Assembly (NCBI GenBank): GCA_965661055.1
Contig: CBFICS010000009.1
Location: 1-64,000 of the forward strand
DNA length: 64,000 bases
DNA from: CBFHSF01 sp965661055
Lineage (GTDB): Bacteria; Bacteroidota; Bacteroidia; Flavobacteriales; Schleiferiaceae
Reading direction: 5' to 3'
The first letter of the stretch is position 1; the number at the start of each line of letters is the position of its first letter. Below, piece by piece: positions 1-9,182 of the stretch. The notes under the pieces were generated by a model. It ran no database searches. It saw nothing but the letters and a program-made list of their open reading frames with translations, and had not been told where the DNA came from. The position numbers and the translations under genes were made by a program.

Positions 1-1031
1 TTATCGATCAAAACCAAACTCGGTGCTTCACGCATATCATCGGTTTGTGGTTTGAAACTCAGTCCCCACATTGCAAAGGTCTTGCCTTTGATGTCTCCTT
101 TGTAATGCTTCATCACTTTGTTGAACAACACGCTTTTCTGGTCTTCATTTACGTCTTCTACAGACTGAAGAATTCGCATTTCATGTCCGTTTTCACGAGC
201 CGTTCTAATCAGCGCCTTTACGTCTTTTGGGAAACAGCTACCGCCGTATCCAATTCCTGGATAAATAAAACGGTTTCCGATTCGTGGATCTGAGCCAATA
301 CCTTCGCGAACTCTGTTTACATCTGCCCCCATGATTTCACACAAGTTGGCAATGTCGTTCATAAAGCTAATCTTGGTCGCTAGCATGGCGTTGGCAGCGT
401 ACTTTGTCATTTCTGCTGATGGAATGTCCATGATGATCACCGGGTGACCGTTCAAGGTAAACGGACGGTAAAGGTTTTGCATTACCTCTTTTGCCTTATC
501 ACTTTCAACCCCTACTACAATACGGTCAGGCTTCATGAAGTCTTCAATCGCTGCACCTTCTTTTAAAAACTCAGGATTTGATGCTACATCAAAAGGAATA
601 TCTACTCCCCTTTTGTCTAACGCCGCTTGAATCGCGCTTTTTACTTTTTCTGCTGTACCTACAGGCACTGTACTCTTGGTAACAATAACCCCGTAGCTGT
701 TCATGTTCTCTCCGATAGACGTTGCTACCTTTAAAACATACTGTAAGTCTGCTGAGCCATCTTCTCCGGGAGGAGTTCCTACCGCAATAAACGCTACATC
801 TGATCCTTGAATGCTCTGCGCCAAATTGGTTGAAAAATGCAATCTATCTTTTTGAGTATTGCGCTCTACTATACCTTCTAATCCAGGTTCGTAAATCGGC
901 AAAATACCTTTCTTTAAGTTTTCGATCTTGGTTACGTCTACATCTACACAGGTAACATCTATTCCTACATCTGCTAAACAAGCCCCTGTAACAAGACCTA
1001 CGTATCCGGTTCCTACAACTGTAATTTTCAT
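1..1031 (-). CDS. ugd: UDP-glucose 6-dehydrogenase, 3' end cut off by the window edge
   Basis: Oxidises UDP-glucose to UDP-glucuronate with NAD, a cytoplasmic step in making acidic surface sugars. The first 343 codons are present and the reading frame runs off the left edge. The N-terminus has the Rossmann motif GTGYVGL, followed by the VGTPPGEDGSADL and TKSTVPVGT segments typical of the UDP-glucose/GDP-mannose dehydrogenase family. The catalytic cysteine lies in GGSCFPKD (C266), and the C-terminal domain starts with WGLSFKPQTDDMREAPS. It starts with ATG 6 nt after the stop of the upstream aminotransferase, so the two are probably one operon feeding polysaccharide synthesis. A UDP-GlcNAc/UDP-N-acetylmannosamine dehydrogenase is less likely but possible. 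Confidence 0.93.
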   Translation of the reverse strand, partial: MKITVVGTGYVGLVTGACLADVGIDVTCVDVDVTKIENLKKGILPIYEPGLEGIVERNTQKDRLHFSTNLAQSIQGSDVAFIAVGTPPGEDGSADLQYVLKVATSIGENMNSYGVIVTKSTVPVGTAEKVKSAIQAALDKRGVDIPFDVASNPEFLKEGAAIEDFMKPDRIVVGVESDKAKEVMQNLYRPFTLNGHPVIIMDIPSAEMTKYAANAMLATKISFMNDIANLCEIMGADVNRVREGIGSDPRIGNRFIYPGIGYGGSCFPKDVKALIRTARENGHEMRILQSVEDVNEDQKSVLFNKVMKHYKGDIKGKTFAMWGLSFKPQTDDMREAPSLVLID

Positions 1032-1037
1032 ATAATC

Positions 1038-2168
1038 TTATTGATTTATGTATTCTAAAACAGATGATGTAATGAATTCAATTTGATCATCATCTAATTC
1101 TGTATGCATGGGTAAAGAGAACACTTGATCTACAAGCTTTTCAGTAACTGGAAATACTCCTGTTCCATATCTTTCATCCTTATACGCTTTCTGCATGTGA
1201 AGTGCTACTGGGTAGTAAATCATTGCTGGGATGTCTCTTTCTGCCAAAAACTCAATCAAGCCGTTTCTATCAAATCCTTCCCCTTTAAGGGTGTCTTGAT
1301 GAAAAACGTGAGAAGAGTTGTCTGTTCTTTTGGGGACAGATAATTTAGGATGATTGGCAAAAGCTTTATCATAAGCCGCTGCAGCCTTAGCTCTAGATGA
1401 ACTATAATCGTTTAGATTTCTCAACTTAATTCTTAAGATGGCCGCTTGAATTGAATCTAAACGAGAGTTTACACCAATATGATCGTGATAATAACGAACC
1501 GTTTGGCCGTGATTAACAATCATTCTTAGTGTTTTGGCAATTTCTGCATCTCTTGTAAAAATTGCACCACCGTCACCCATACAACCTAAATTCTTAGAAG
1601 GGAAAAAAGAAGTAGCCCCAATGTGACCAATGGTTCCTGCCTTCATTACTCTACCGTCAGAAAAAGTGTAATCAGAACCAATTGCCTGAGCGGTATCTTC
1701 AATAACATAAAGATTGTGCTCTTTAGCAATATTCAGGATGGTTTCCATGTCGGCAGTTTGACCAAAAAGGTGAACTGGAACTATGGCTTTTGTTTTAGGT
1801 GTAATTGCTTTTTTAATAGCCTCAGTATCGATCAAAAAAGTATCTGGATCAACATCAACTAATACGGGCGTTAATTGCAGTAAGGCAATAACTTCAGCTG
1901 TTGCTACATAGGTAAAAGTAGCCGTAATCACCTCGTCACCAGGCTTCAAATCAAGAGCCATCATAGCACATTGAAGAGCATCAGTACCATTGGCACAAGG
2001 AATAACATTTTCTACGGCTAAGTAACTTTCAAGTTCCTCTTGAAAACTTTTTACTTCAGGACCATTTATATAGGCAGTAGATTCAATAACATCTAAAACT
2101 GCGCGATCTATTTCTGATTTTATCTTACCGTGTTGTCGAACTAAATCGACCATTCTTATCGGTTCCAT
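1038..2168 (-). CDS. DegT/DnrJ/EryC1/StrS family sugar aminotransferase
   Basis: PLP-dependent enzyme (376 aa) that aminates a nucleotide-activated keto sugar, normally using glutamate. PLP-binding features are visible: NGTDALQ near residue 60, VIEDTAQAIG (D158), and the Schiff-base lysine in FFPSKNLG (K192). The length fits the family. The overall pattern (MVDL start, INGPEV, GDEVITATFTYVATAEV) resembles WbpE/FdtB-type enzymes for 3-amino sugars, but the exact substrate cannot be read from sequence. It is the first gene of a minus-strand pair with ugd, and a TACATTTG box lies 21 nt upstream of the ATG. Confidence 0.9.
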   Translation of the reverse strand: MEPIRMVDLVRQHGKIKSEIDRAVLDVIESTAYINGPEVKSFQEELESYLAVENVIPCANGTDALQCAMMALDLKPGDEVITATFTYVATAEVIALLQLTPVLVDVDPDTFLIDTEAIKKAITPKTKAIVPVHLFGQTADMETILNIAKEHNLYVIEDTAQAIGSDYTFSDGRVMKAGTIGHIGATSFFPSKNLGCMGDGGAIFTRDAEIAKTLRMIVNHGQTVRYYHDHIGVNSRLDSIQAAILRIKLRNLNDYSSSRAKAAAAYDKAFANHPKLSVPKRTDNSSHVFHQDTLKGEGFDRNGLIEFLAERDIPAMIYYPVALHMQKAYKDERYGTGVFPVTEKLVDQVFSLPMHTELDDDQIEFITSSVLEYINQ

Positions 2169-2188
2169 GTTTTCATTTTTTAACTAGG

Positions 2189-2196
2189 CAAATGTA
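2189..2196 (-). promoter_or_regulatory. Candidate -7 box for the aminotransferase-ugd operon
   Basis: On the minus strand this reads TACATTTG, an exact match to the Bacteroidota -7 consensus TAnnTTTG. It lies 21 nt upstream of the aminotransferase ATG. No clear TTG is seen at the -33 spacing, so this rests on the -7 element and position only. Confidence 0.5.
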
Positions 2197-2236
2197 ACCA
2201 ATCATACCTAAAAAATGCTATGAGACGTTAATTAAG

Positions 2237-2244
2237 TATATTCG
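2237..2244 (+). promoter_or_regulatory. Candidate -7 box upstream of the barrel protein gene and waaA
   Basis: TATATTCG differs from TAnnTTTG at one position. It sits about 20 nt upstream of the ATG chosen for the following gene and would leave a short leader. The match is weak and rests on position. Confidence 0.35.
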
Positions 2245-2263
2245 CAACGAAACTCTTTTGAAA

Positions 2264-3016
2264 ATGAAAAAACTGTTCTGCGTAGCTCTGTTTATTCTAT
2301 TGGTAAATCCGCTGTACTCTCAAATCAGAAATCGTGATTCTGTGTTAGCAGCCAGTTTATTTAGCGCCAACTTTGGTGCATTTGCCACTGGAGGAGACTT
2401 TGCTGCTAGATACACATCAAGCTATAGCATTGGGGCAGCTTACCAATACAAGACCTCAAACAACTGGTTGTTCGGGGTCAATTTTAATTATCACTTCGGA
2501 AATGACTTTACAGGAAATGATCCATTTGCTGCCTTGAGAACCAATTCATTAGACATCATTTCATCAGGCGGAGATTACAGTCAAGTAAGGGCGAATCAAC
2601 GTGGATATAGATTGGGAATGAATGTTGGTAAAATTCTAAACTTTTTTGGTCCAAACCCCAACAGCGGACTTTTACTTGAAGGGGGCGCCGGATATATTAG
2701 GCACCGTTTAGACATTGTAAACCCTGGTAATGACGTCCCACAAATCAATGACGAATACGAAAAAGGGTACGACGAACTACACACCGGATTTTACACTTCG
2801 CAATACATAGCATACGCCCATCTTGGATCAAAGAGGTATGTTAACTTCACCATTGGATTTGAATTTATTCAAGGATTCACAAAGAATGCACGCAAGTTTA
2901 ATTACGCAACGGGTGAGTACGACCTAGGCAACAAACTTGATTTATATACAGGCATAAAGCTCAGTTGGATTATTCCTGTATATTCAAAAAACCAACAAAA
3001 GTATTACTACTATTAA
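2264..3016 (+). CDS. Secreted outer-membrane beta-barrel candidate, function unknown
   Basis: A 250-residue protein with a clear signal peptide (MKKLFCVALFILLVNPLYSQ). The rest is glycine- and aromatic-rich with alternating hydrophobic strands, such as the SIGAAYQYKTSNNWLFGVNF region, as in small outer-membrane barrels. I do not recognise a named family. ATG at 2264 is preferred over the TTG two codons upstream because it gives the natural signal peptide. The stop overlaps the waaA start as TAATG, so the two genes are probably translationally coupled and the protein may serve LPS or outer-membrane assembly (inference). Confidence 0.8.
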   Translation: MKKLFCVALFILLVNPLYSQIRNRDSVLAASLFSANFGAFATGGDFAARYTSSYSIGAAYQYKTSNNWLFGVNFNYHFGNDFTGNDPFAALRTNSLDIISSGGDYSQVRANQRGYRLGMNVGKILNFFGPNPNSGLLLEGGAGYIRHRLDIVNPGNDVPQINDEYEKGYDELHTGFYTSQYIAYAHLGSKRYVNFTIGFEFIQGFTKNARKFNYATGEYDLGNKLDLYTGIKLSWIIPVYSKNQQKYYYY

Positions 3017-4254
3017 TGAGGGTTCTATACTCTTTTGGATTTGCTTTTTACCGATTATTAATCAAGATTTTCGCCCTTTCGGGGAATGAAAAGGCAAAGG
3101 ATTGGATCAAGGGGAGGAAAGAAATTCACCATACCCTTGAAAGTTTTAATCCGAAAAACAAGATGGTAGTCTGGATGCATGCCGCTTCATTGGGTGAATT
3201 TGAAATGGGAAGGCCCTTGTTGAGAAAATTAAAAGAAAACCATCCGAACAAGCAGTTTGTGGTTACCTTTTTTTCTCCATCAGGATACAATGCTTTAAAA
3301 AATGATTCTGCATTTGACCTAGCCCTTTACTTACCCATTGACACCCGAAAAGAAACCCAACGCTTTGTTCAAAAATTAAATCCTGAAGCGGTAATATTCA
3401 TGAAATATGAATTTTGGCCACACTTAATGAATTCAATTATTAAGGCTGAAATTCCATTTTTTATTGCCAGCGCAACGTTTAGAAACGGACAGTTTCTATT
3501 TTCAAAGGCAGGGAGATTTATTGAAAACTCATTAAAAAAAGCCACAGGAATCTTTGTGCAAAACCAATCATCCTTAAACCTTTTGCAAGAGCGAGGATTT
3601 ACCAATGCCACCCTTACGGGGGATGGACGGTTTGACAATGTAATCAGACTAGCCAAGTCAGAAGCTCATTTCTCTGAAGTAGAAGATTTTCTTGATGGAC
3701 AAAAGGCTTTTATTTTAGGCAGTTGCTGGCCTGAAGATGAAAAATTAATTTTCCCTTTAATCATGAGGTTTCCATTCTTCAAGTTCATTTTTGCTCCTCA
3801 TGACATTTCTAAGAAACGCATTGAAGAAATAAAAGAAAACCTTCCCGCGAAAGCGGTTTTATACTCTGAATTAAAAGACACTACTTCTTTAGAAGACATT
3901 CGTGTTTTAATCATTGACAACATCGGGATTTTAAGTAGAATCTATAGACTTGGGTATTTAGCTTTTGTTGGAGGCGGTTTTAAGCAAGGACTTCACAACA
4001 TATTAGAACCTTTAGCCTATGGTCTTCCGACGGTTTACGGACCAAAAACAGATAAGTTTTGGGAAGGTCAAGCGGCTGATGAAATGGGGGCTGGTAAAAT
4101 AGTAACCAACCAAGAAGAGCTTATGATGTGGATGAATTCTATGAGAGACCCAATAACTTATGGCGAATCAAGAAACAAGGCGCATAGGTTTATTTCAGAA
4201 AATTCTGGGGCAACCGAGAAGATGTATGCCCAAATAAACAGCCATTTAAAATAA
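3016..4254 (+). CDS. waaA: 3-deoxy-D-manno-octulosonic acid (Kdo) transferase
   Basis: Transfers Kdo from CMP-Kdo to the lipid A precursor at the inner membrane's cytoplasmic face. The 412-aa protein has an N-terminal membrane anchor (VLYSFGFAFYRLLIKIF), the GT30 motif HAASLGEFE with the likely catalytic base E61, KYEFWPH, and a GT-B C-terminal half with GGGFKQGLHNILEPLAYGLP. The ATG at 3016 shares its A with the preceding stop (TAATG). An in-frame ATG 51 nt upstream lies inside the preceding gene and would add residues before the anchor, so it was rejected. Lipid A genes lpxA, C and D occur about 40 kb away. Confidence 0.95.
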   Translation: MRVLYSFGFAFYRLLIKIFALSGNEKAKDWIKGRKEIHHTLESFNPKNKMVVWMHAASLGEFEMGRPLLRKLKENHPNKQFVVTFFSPSGYNALKNDSAFDLALYLPIDTRKETQRFVQKLNPEAVIFMKYEFWPHLMNSIIKAEIPFFIASATFRNGQFLFSKAGRFIENSLKKATGIFVQNQSSLNLLQERGFTNATLTGDGRFDNVIRLAKSEAHFSEVEDFLDGQKAFILGSCWPEDEKLIFPLIMRFPFFKFIFAPHDISKKRIEEIKENLPAKAVLYSELKDTTSLEDIRVLIIDNIGILSRIYRLGYLAFVGGGFKQGLHNILEPLAYGLPTVYGPKTDKFWEGQAADEMGAGKIVTNQEELMMWMNSMRDPITYGESRNKAHRFISENSGATEKMYAQINSHLK

Positions 4255-4286
4255 ACGGGACTACTTTAAAAAGCAGCCCCGTTTTT
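4253..4286. terminator. Intrinsic terminator between waaA and ptrB, usable both ways
   Basis: The outer stem AAACGGG (4253-4259) pairs with CCCGTTT (4278-4284), with shorter CT/AG and CTT/AAG pairings inside. A T run follows on the plus strand. It lies between two convergent genes and overlaps the end of waaA. Confidence 0.75.
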
Positions 4287-4304
4287 ATCATGAAGTGGAT
4301 TCAA

Positions 4305-6425
4305 TTATTTTGAAATCCCCAATAAGTCTAGCATAAATGCGTATTCCATGGCAATTTCTTTGTAGGCCTCATAACGCCCTGAGGCACCGCCATGACCAGT
4401 TTCCATGTTACAATACATCAATAAAGGAACCGTTTTATCCGTTCGTTTATCTCTTAGTTTTGCCACCCATTTTGCTGGCTCCCAATACTGCACTTGAGAA
4501 TCGTGAAGGCCTGTCGTCACTAATATTGCAGGATATTTTTGTGAGGTAACATTGTCATACGGAGAGTACTCTTTCATGTAATTATAGAAAGTTTCGTTTT
4601 TTGGATTTCCCCACTCATCAAACTCTCCAGTTGTTAACGGTATGGTTTCGTCTAACATAGTAGTAACTACGTCTACAAAAGGAACCGCTGCAATAACCCC
4701 CTTGTAGAGAGTGGGCTCCATATTCAACACCGCTCCCATTAGAAGTCCACCGGCAGAACCACCCATAGCAAACAACTTTTCACTACTTGTATAGCCTTGC
4801 TTTACCAAGAATTTCGAACAGTCTACAAAATCGGTAAAGGTGTTTTTCTTGTAGAGTAATTTTCCTTTTTCGTACCAATCTCTTCCCAAGTATTGGCCAC
4901 CTCTAATATGAGCAATTGCAAAAACAAATCCTCTATCAATTAGGGTCAATCTTGCAGAATTAAAGGTAGGGTCAATGGTGTAACCATAACTGCCGTATGC
5001 ATATAGCAAAAGAGGATTTTCTCCCTCTTTCAACATATCTTTTCTGTACACTAAAGAAATGGCAACCTTTTCTCCGTCTCTTGCAGGAGCCCAAATAGTT
5101 TTTGACTCGTACAGTGCAGCATCATATCCACCCTTTACTTCTTGAACCTTTTTCACTTCCTGCTCTCCAGTACTCATATTGTAATCAATTACAGAGTTGG
5201 GTTGTTTTAGCGAAGTAAAGTTATACCTGAGCCATTCGGTATCGTAATCAACGTTTGAGCCGAGAGACAAAGTATAAGCCTGTTCTGAAACAGGCATTTT
5301 ATGAATATCACCTTTTTGGTTTCTGATAATCAAGTTAGATTCTCCATTCTCTCTTTCTTCACTAACAATGAAATTCTTAAAGACGTCAACATCTTCTAAA
5401 AAAACATTTTCACGATGAGGAATAACATCAATCCACGACTCTTCTAAAGTGTTTTGTTCTGTGGCTTTAGACAGTTTAAAGTTTTTCGCCTTGTTTGAGT
5501 TAGACCGAATGTACCAATGATCTCCGGCGTGGTCTATAGAATATTCAAGTCCCCTGATTCTTTCTTGAAACAAAGTGAATTCAGCATTTGGAGTATTTAC
5601 ATCTAAATATTGAATTTCATCAGAAAGCGTGCTTGACGAATGGATTATTATGTACTTACTGCTTTTTGTTTTACTTACACCCACGTAATAAGTATCGTCT
5701 TTTTCTTCAAAAATCAAAATATCGTTTTCTACCGGGCTACCAAGAACGTGCTTCTTTACTTTACACGACCTTAAGGTTTCTAGATTCTGTACTGAGTAAA
5801 AAACCGTTTGATTGTCTGCAGCCCAAACACAATCACCCACTACATTTGGAATTGAATCTTGAAGAATCTCTCCAGACACAAGGTCCTTAAAGTAGATTTT
5901 ATAAATGCGCCTACTAACCTCATCTACAGAAAAGGCAATTTTCTGATTATCTGGACTTATTGAAACCGAACCCACTTGAAAATAATCTTTCCCTTCTGCC
6001 AATTCATTTACATTGAGAAGAATCTCTTCTGGGGCCTCTAAGGTTTCTTTCTTGCGACAAATTATTGGGTACTGTTTATCTTTTTCAAACCTTGTGTAAT
6101 AGAAATACCCATTCTTTTTATAAGGCACACTTGAATCATCTTCAATCAATCGCCCTACCATTTCATCATAGAGAGATTTTTGAAAACCCTCAGTCCCTTT
6201 CATTACGAATTCTCGGTAGTCATTCTCTTTGTTTAAGTAATCAATAACTACGGGGTCATTTCTATCATTCATCCAGAAGTATGGATCGATTCTTACATCG
6301 CCATGAATTTCTAGGCGTTTAGGTACTTTTCTTGCAATTGGTTCTGTTACCATAGTATTATTTTCGCTAGGACTGCATCCTAACCCCAAGAGAATGATGG
6401 AAAGAAAGGGCGCTAGCTTTTTCAT
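4305..6425 (-). CDS. ptrB: Oligopeptidase B (protease II), S9 family, as a lipoprotein
   Basis: Prolyl-oligopeptidase-family serine peptidase that cleaves short peptides after basic residues. The protein (706 aa) has an N-terminal seven-bladed propeller (about residues 60-430) and a C-terminal alpha/beta hydrolase. The catalytic triad is readable: S557 in GGSAGG, D642 in TGLHDSQV, H678 in TGHGG. The spacing of 85 and 36 matches the family. Unlike the cytoplasmic enterobacterial enzyme, it begins with a lipoprotein signal (LLGLGC lipobox), so it is probably periplasmic or outer-membrane anchored. The small lipoprotein gene upstream (9 nt gap) is probably cotranscribed. Confidence 0.92.
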   Translation of the reverse strand: MKKLAPFLSIILLGLGCSPSENNTMVTEPIARKVPKRLEIHGDVRIDPYFWMNDRNDPVVIDYLNKENDYREFVMKGTEGFQKSLYDEMVGRLIEDDSSVPYKKNGYFYYTRFEKDKQYPIICRKKETLEAPEEILLNVNELAEGKDYFQVGSVSISPDNQKIAFSVDEVSRRIYKIYFKDLVSGEILQDSIPNVVGDCVWAADNQTVFYSVQNLETLRSCKVKKHVLGSPVENDILIFEEKDDTYYVGVSKTKSSKYIIIHSSSTLSDEIQYLDVNTPNAEFTLFQERIRGLEYSIDHAGDHWYIRSNSNKAKNFKLSKATEQNTLEESWIDVIPHRENVFLEDVDVFKNFIVSEERENGESNLIIRNQKGDIHKMPVSEQAYTLSLGSNVDYDTEWLRYNFTSLKQPNSVIDYNMSTGEQEVKKVQEVKGGYDAALYESKTIWAPARDGEKVAISLVYRKDMLKEGENPLLLYAYGSYGYTIDPTFNSARLTLIDRGFVFAIAHIRGGQYLGRDWYEKGKLLYKKNTFTDFVDCSKFLVKQGYTSSEKLFAMGGSAGGLLMGAVLNMEPTLYKGVIAAVPFVDVVTTMLDETIPLTTGEFDEWGNPKNETFYNYMKEYSPYDNVTSQKYPAILVTTGLHDSQVQYWEPAKWVAKLRDKRTDKTVPLLMYCNMETGHGGASGRYEAYKEIAMEYAFMLDLLGISK

Positions 6426-6434
6426 AGAATTATC

Positions 6435-7061
6435 TTAAAAGTTTACCTCGGTGCTAATTGACTTTTTGTTGTTCAAAAGGTCATTTCCATTGAATTGTAT
6501 TTTCAACTCTCTTTTATCTTGAGACATTAAGTAATTTGTATTCGAAAAGCTTTTTACAGGTTTTTCAAAATAGAAGGTGTTTGAAAACTCCATAAAGCGC
6601 AACATTTTTGTAAAGGCCGTATCGTTTAAAAGCTCTGAATCTTCATCTATTTTTTCCGTAAATTTTAATTCATCACCATCTACTTCAAAAAAGCCATCGG
6701 CAAGCATAAAGCCTCTTAAATTCTCATCCTCTGAATTCATGTTCCTACCTGATCTATTCAAAGCCTCAACATCTTCAAAATCATATGAGAACTGAACTAC
6801 TCCTTCTTTGTAGAACATATCTGCATTAGAAACCCCCTCAATACTATTAAACAAATCAAGAATAGAATCTTTCTTTTCGTTGATACCTTCATTCACTTGC
6901 ATGTCAATTGAATCGGTTGATTCTCCTGCCATAGCCATAAAAGAAGACATATCAATTGTGTTTATCACCTTTCCAGAAAAGTCCTTATCAAAGTAGAATT
7001 CTGAATTAATACTACATGCGCTAATTAGCACAAGCGCCATAAAACCTAATAATAATTTCAT
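6435..7061 (-). CDS. Lipoprotein of unknown function
   Basis: A 208-residue protein with a signal peptide and lipobox (MKLLLGFMALVLISAC). ATG at 7061 is chosen because it starts the signal peptide; the frame stays open 24 codons further upstream but that extension is Cys/Tyr-rich and unlike a leader. The mature part is acidic, starts SINSEFYFDKDFSGKV, and has no motif I recognise. It sits 9 nt upstream of ptrB on the same strand, so the two may share a transcript. Confidence 0.75.
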   Translation of the reverse strand: MKLLLGFMALVLISACSINSEFYFDKDFSGKVINTIDMSSFMAMAGESTDSIDMQVNEGINEKKDSILDLFNSIEGVSNADMFYKEGVVQFSYDFEDVEALNRSGRNMNSEDENLRGFMLADGFFEVDGDELKFTEKIDEDSELLNDTAFTKMLRFMEFSNTFYFEKPVKSFSNTNYLMSQDKRELKIQFNGNDLLNNKKSISTEVNF

Positions 7062-7151
7062 CGTTAGAATTTTTTTGTAAATATAATAAAGGGGGCATGG
7101 GTTATAACATTGATATGAATATTGTTTGTACATTCATAAAAATTTTAATTT

Positions 7152-8027
7152 ATGCGCTACACTGAACCCATGTTAAAAGAAGGAGCTTTAAAGGACAAGG
7201 TAATCGTCGTTACTGGCGGAGGCACTGGATTAGGTAAATCAATGAGCTCTTACTTTTCAACACTTGGTGCAACAGTTATTATCACCTCTAGAAAGCTGGA
7301 CGTCCTAGAAAAAACAGCTCGTGAAATGTCTGATGAAACCGGAGGTAAGGTAATTCCAATAGCGTGCGATGTTAGAGACTACGATCAAGTTGAGGCCCTA
7401 TTGCAAGCAACTCTAGAAAAGGCAGGGTCACCTGATGTACTTGTCAACAATGCAGCTGGAAACTTTATTAGTCCTACGGAAAGATTATCACATAGAGCTT
7501 TCGATGCAGTAATTGATATTGTTTTAAAGGGGACAAAGAATTGCACCCTTGCGTTTGGAAAGCATTGGATTGATCAAAAAGAAAAAAACAAAAACATTTT
7601 AAATATTGTCACCACTTATGCATGGACAGGATCTTCATATGTAGTGCCCTCTGCTATTAGCAAAGCTGGAGTATTAGCTCTTACAAGATCACTAGCCGTA
7701 GAATGGGCAAAGTATGGCATTAGAAGTAACGCAGTTGCTCCAGGTCCCTTTCCTACTGAAGGAGCATGGTCAAGAATTTTACCAGGTGACCTAATGGAGC
7801 AATTAAATTTAATCAATGAAATTCCGTTGAGAAGAGCTGGCGAACACCAAGAGCTCGCCAACTTAACGGCTTATATGGTTTCAGATTACGCTGCGTATAT
7901 GAACGGTGAGGTTGTTACTCTTGACGGAGGGGAATGGTTACAGGACGCTGGCCAAATGAACTTTTTAGATAAAGTCACCCCAGAAATGTGGGACTATTTT
8001 ATTTCTCTATCCAAGAAAAGCAAATAA
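7152..8027 (+). CDS. SDR oxidoreductase of the 2,4-dienoyl-CoA reductase type
   Basis: NADPH-dependent short-chain dehydrogenase (291 aa) likely reducing 2,4-dienoyl-CoA esters during unsaturated fatty acid oxidation. The cofactor motif is VTGGGTGLGKS (residues 20-30), followed by NNAAGNF (99-105). The active site fits dienoyl-CoA reductases rather than ordinary SDRs: TTYAWTGS with Y156 and ISKAG with K171, a Tyr-Lys spacing of 15 instead of the usual 4. The segment SLAVEWAKYGIRSNAVAPGP also matches that subfamily. Either ATG at 7152 or the in-frame ATG six codons later is possible. It is transcribed divergently from the lipoprotein gene. Confidence 0.88.
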   Translation: MRYTEPMLKEGALKDKVIVVTGGGTGLGKSMSSYFSTLGATVIITSRKLDVLEKTAREMSDETGGKVIPIACDVRDYDQVEALLQATLEKAGSPDVLVNNAAGNFISPTERLSHRAFDAVIDIVLKGTKNCTLAFGKHWIDQKEKNKNILNIVTTYAWTGSSYVVPSAISKAGVLALTRSLAVEWAKYGIRSNAVAPGPFPTEGAWSRILPGDLMEQLNLINEIPLRRAGEHQELANLTAYMVSDYAAYMNGEVVTLDGGEWLQDAGQMNFLDKVTPEMWDYFISLSKKSK

Positions 8028-8055
8028 AAAAAGGAGAGTTTTACTCTCCTTTTTA
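8026..8055. terminator. Bidirectional intrinsic terminator
   Basis: GGAGAG (8033-8038) and CTCTCC (8044-8049) form a stem with a 5-nt loop, flanked by A and T runs on both sides. It separates the convergent SDR and TPR lipoprotein genes. Confidence 0.85.
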
Positions 8056-8059
8056 TTTA

Positions 8060-9103
8060 TTATTGATTCTTATACTCTTGCAACTCCTTGTAGGCTTGTT
8101 GACTTGGTTTATGTTGAGGATTATACTCCAAGGCTTTTCTGTAATCTGCTTCTGCTTTTGTCACATCACCTAGCTTTTGGTAAGCGTATCCTCTACCGTA
8201 ATAAGCCCGATGATTAATTTCTCTAATACTAATAGCTCCTGAGAAATAATTAATTGCATTACGGTAATCCCCCAATTGCATATGTACATATCCTAAACTA
8301 AATAAAGGTTCAGGATCATTGGTATTGAGTTCACTTGATTTCAAAAATGATTCAATGGCTTCATTCCATTGTTCTGTTTTCATGTAGTAAAATCCAAGTT
8401 TATAGTAAATATCGCTTCTGGTGGAATCTATTTGAAGAAGTCTTTGATAGTATGAAACTGCCAAAGGATCCTTTTTTCCTGCATATAGTACAGCCACCAT
8501 ATCAAGGGCCTCCCAAAAATCAGGATCTACATCAATCGCCTTTTGAGCCATTCTAATTGCATTAACCGTATCTTGATGTAGGCTTAACAAGTTGGTTGCT
8601 TGAATTAAATAAATACGAGGCTCTTGAGGATTAATAGCCTTAGCATCCATTAAAACCTTTTCGCTTAATTCATATTCGCCAACCGTTGTATATAACCTAG
8701 CTAGGTTTATTCTACAGTCCATTGACTGCGGATCAATCTTAATACACTTTACCCATGAATCTCTTGAGATTCTAGTTTTGTTAAAAATCATATTCACCTT
8801 TCCCCATGTGTTCCAAGTAGTTGGTGAAAGTGAATCAAGAGCTAATGCGGTTTGAGCATCAGCCAATGCGTATTTTATATTTTTCTTTTCCATATAGGCC
8901 TCTGCACGGAGGTTAAGGGCCTTTGTATCTTTTGGATGCTCAAAGATCCATGCGGTAAGTGAATCAAGGTAAGGATCATTTCCTCCTACTTTAGCATCCT
9001 TTACTTCTTGAACTTTAGATTCAGAAACGCGATTGTCTTCTGAGGAATTAGAGCAAGCATAAACACCCAGTATGAGCAATAGAAATATGTATCTCTTTTT
9101 CAT
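8060..9103 (-). CDS. TPR-repeat lipoprotein
   Basis: A 347-aa protein with a lipoprotein signal (MKKRYIFLLLILGVYAC) followed by a charged linker and about eight tetratricopeptide repeats, e.g. DIYYKLGFYYMKTEQWNEAI and PEPLFSLGYVHMQLGDYRNAI. TPR arrays are protein-binding scaffolds, and here it would face the periplasm. ATG at 9103 was chosen since it begins the signal peptide; the upstream extension is not leader-like. It stands alone, with terminators on both sides. The partner is unknown. Confidence 0.87.
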   Translation of the reverse strand: MKKRYIFLLLILGVYACSNSSEDNRVSESKVQEVKDAKVGGNDPYLDSLTAWIFEHPKDTKALNLRAEAYMEKKNIKYALADAQTALALDSLSPTTWNTWGKVNMIFNKTRISRDSWVKCIKIDPQSMDCRINLARLYTTVGEYELSEKVLMDAKAINPQEPRIYLIQATNLLSLHQDTVNAIRMAQKAIDVDPDFWEALDMVAVLYAGKKDPLAVSYYQRLLQIDSTRSDIYYKLGFYYMKTEQWNEAIESFLKSSELNTNDPEPLFSLGYVHMQLGDYRNAINYFSGAISIREINHRAYYGRGYAYQKLGDVTKAEADYRKALEYNPQHKPSQQAYKELQEYKNQ

Positions 9104-9154
9104 TGTTGAAGGTTTGAGTGGTAAAAGTACCAAAAATTAAACGGGTTTTTAAAT

Positions 9155-9180
9155 TAAAAAAGGCCCCGAAGGGCCTCTTT
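9155..9180 (-). terminator. Intrinsic terminator downstream of recA
   Basis: AGGCCC (9161-9166) and GGGCCT (9171-9176) form a GC-rich stem with a 4-nt loop. Read on the minus strand the stem is followed by a T-rich tail, directly after the recA stop. Confidence 0.85.
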
Positions 9181-9182
9181 TA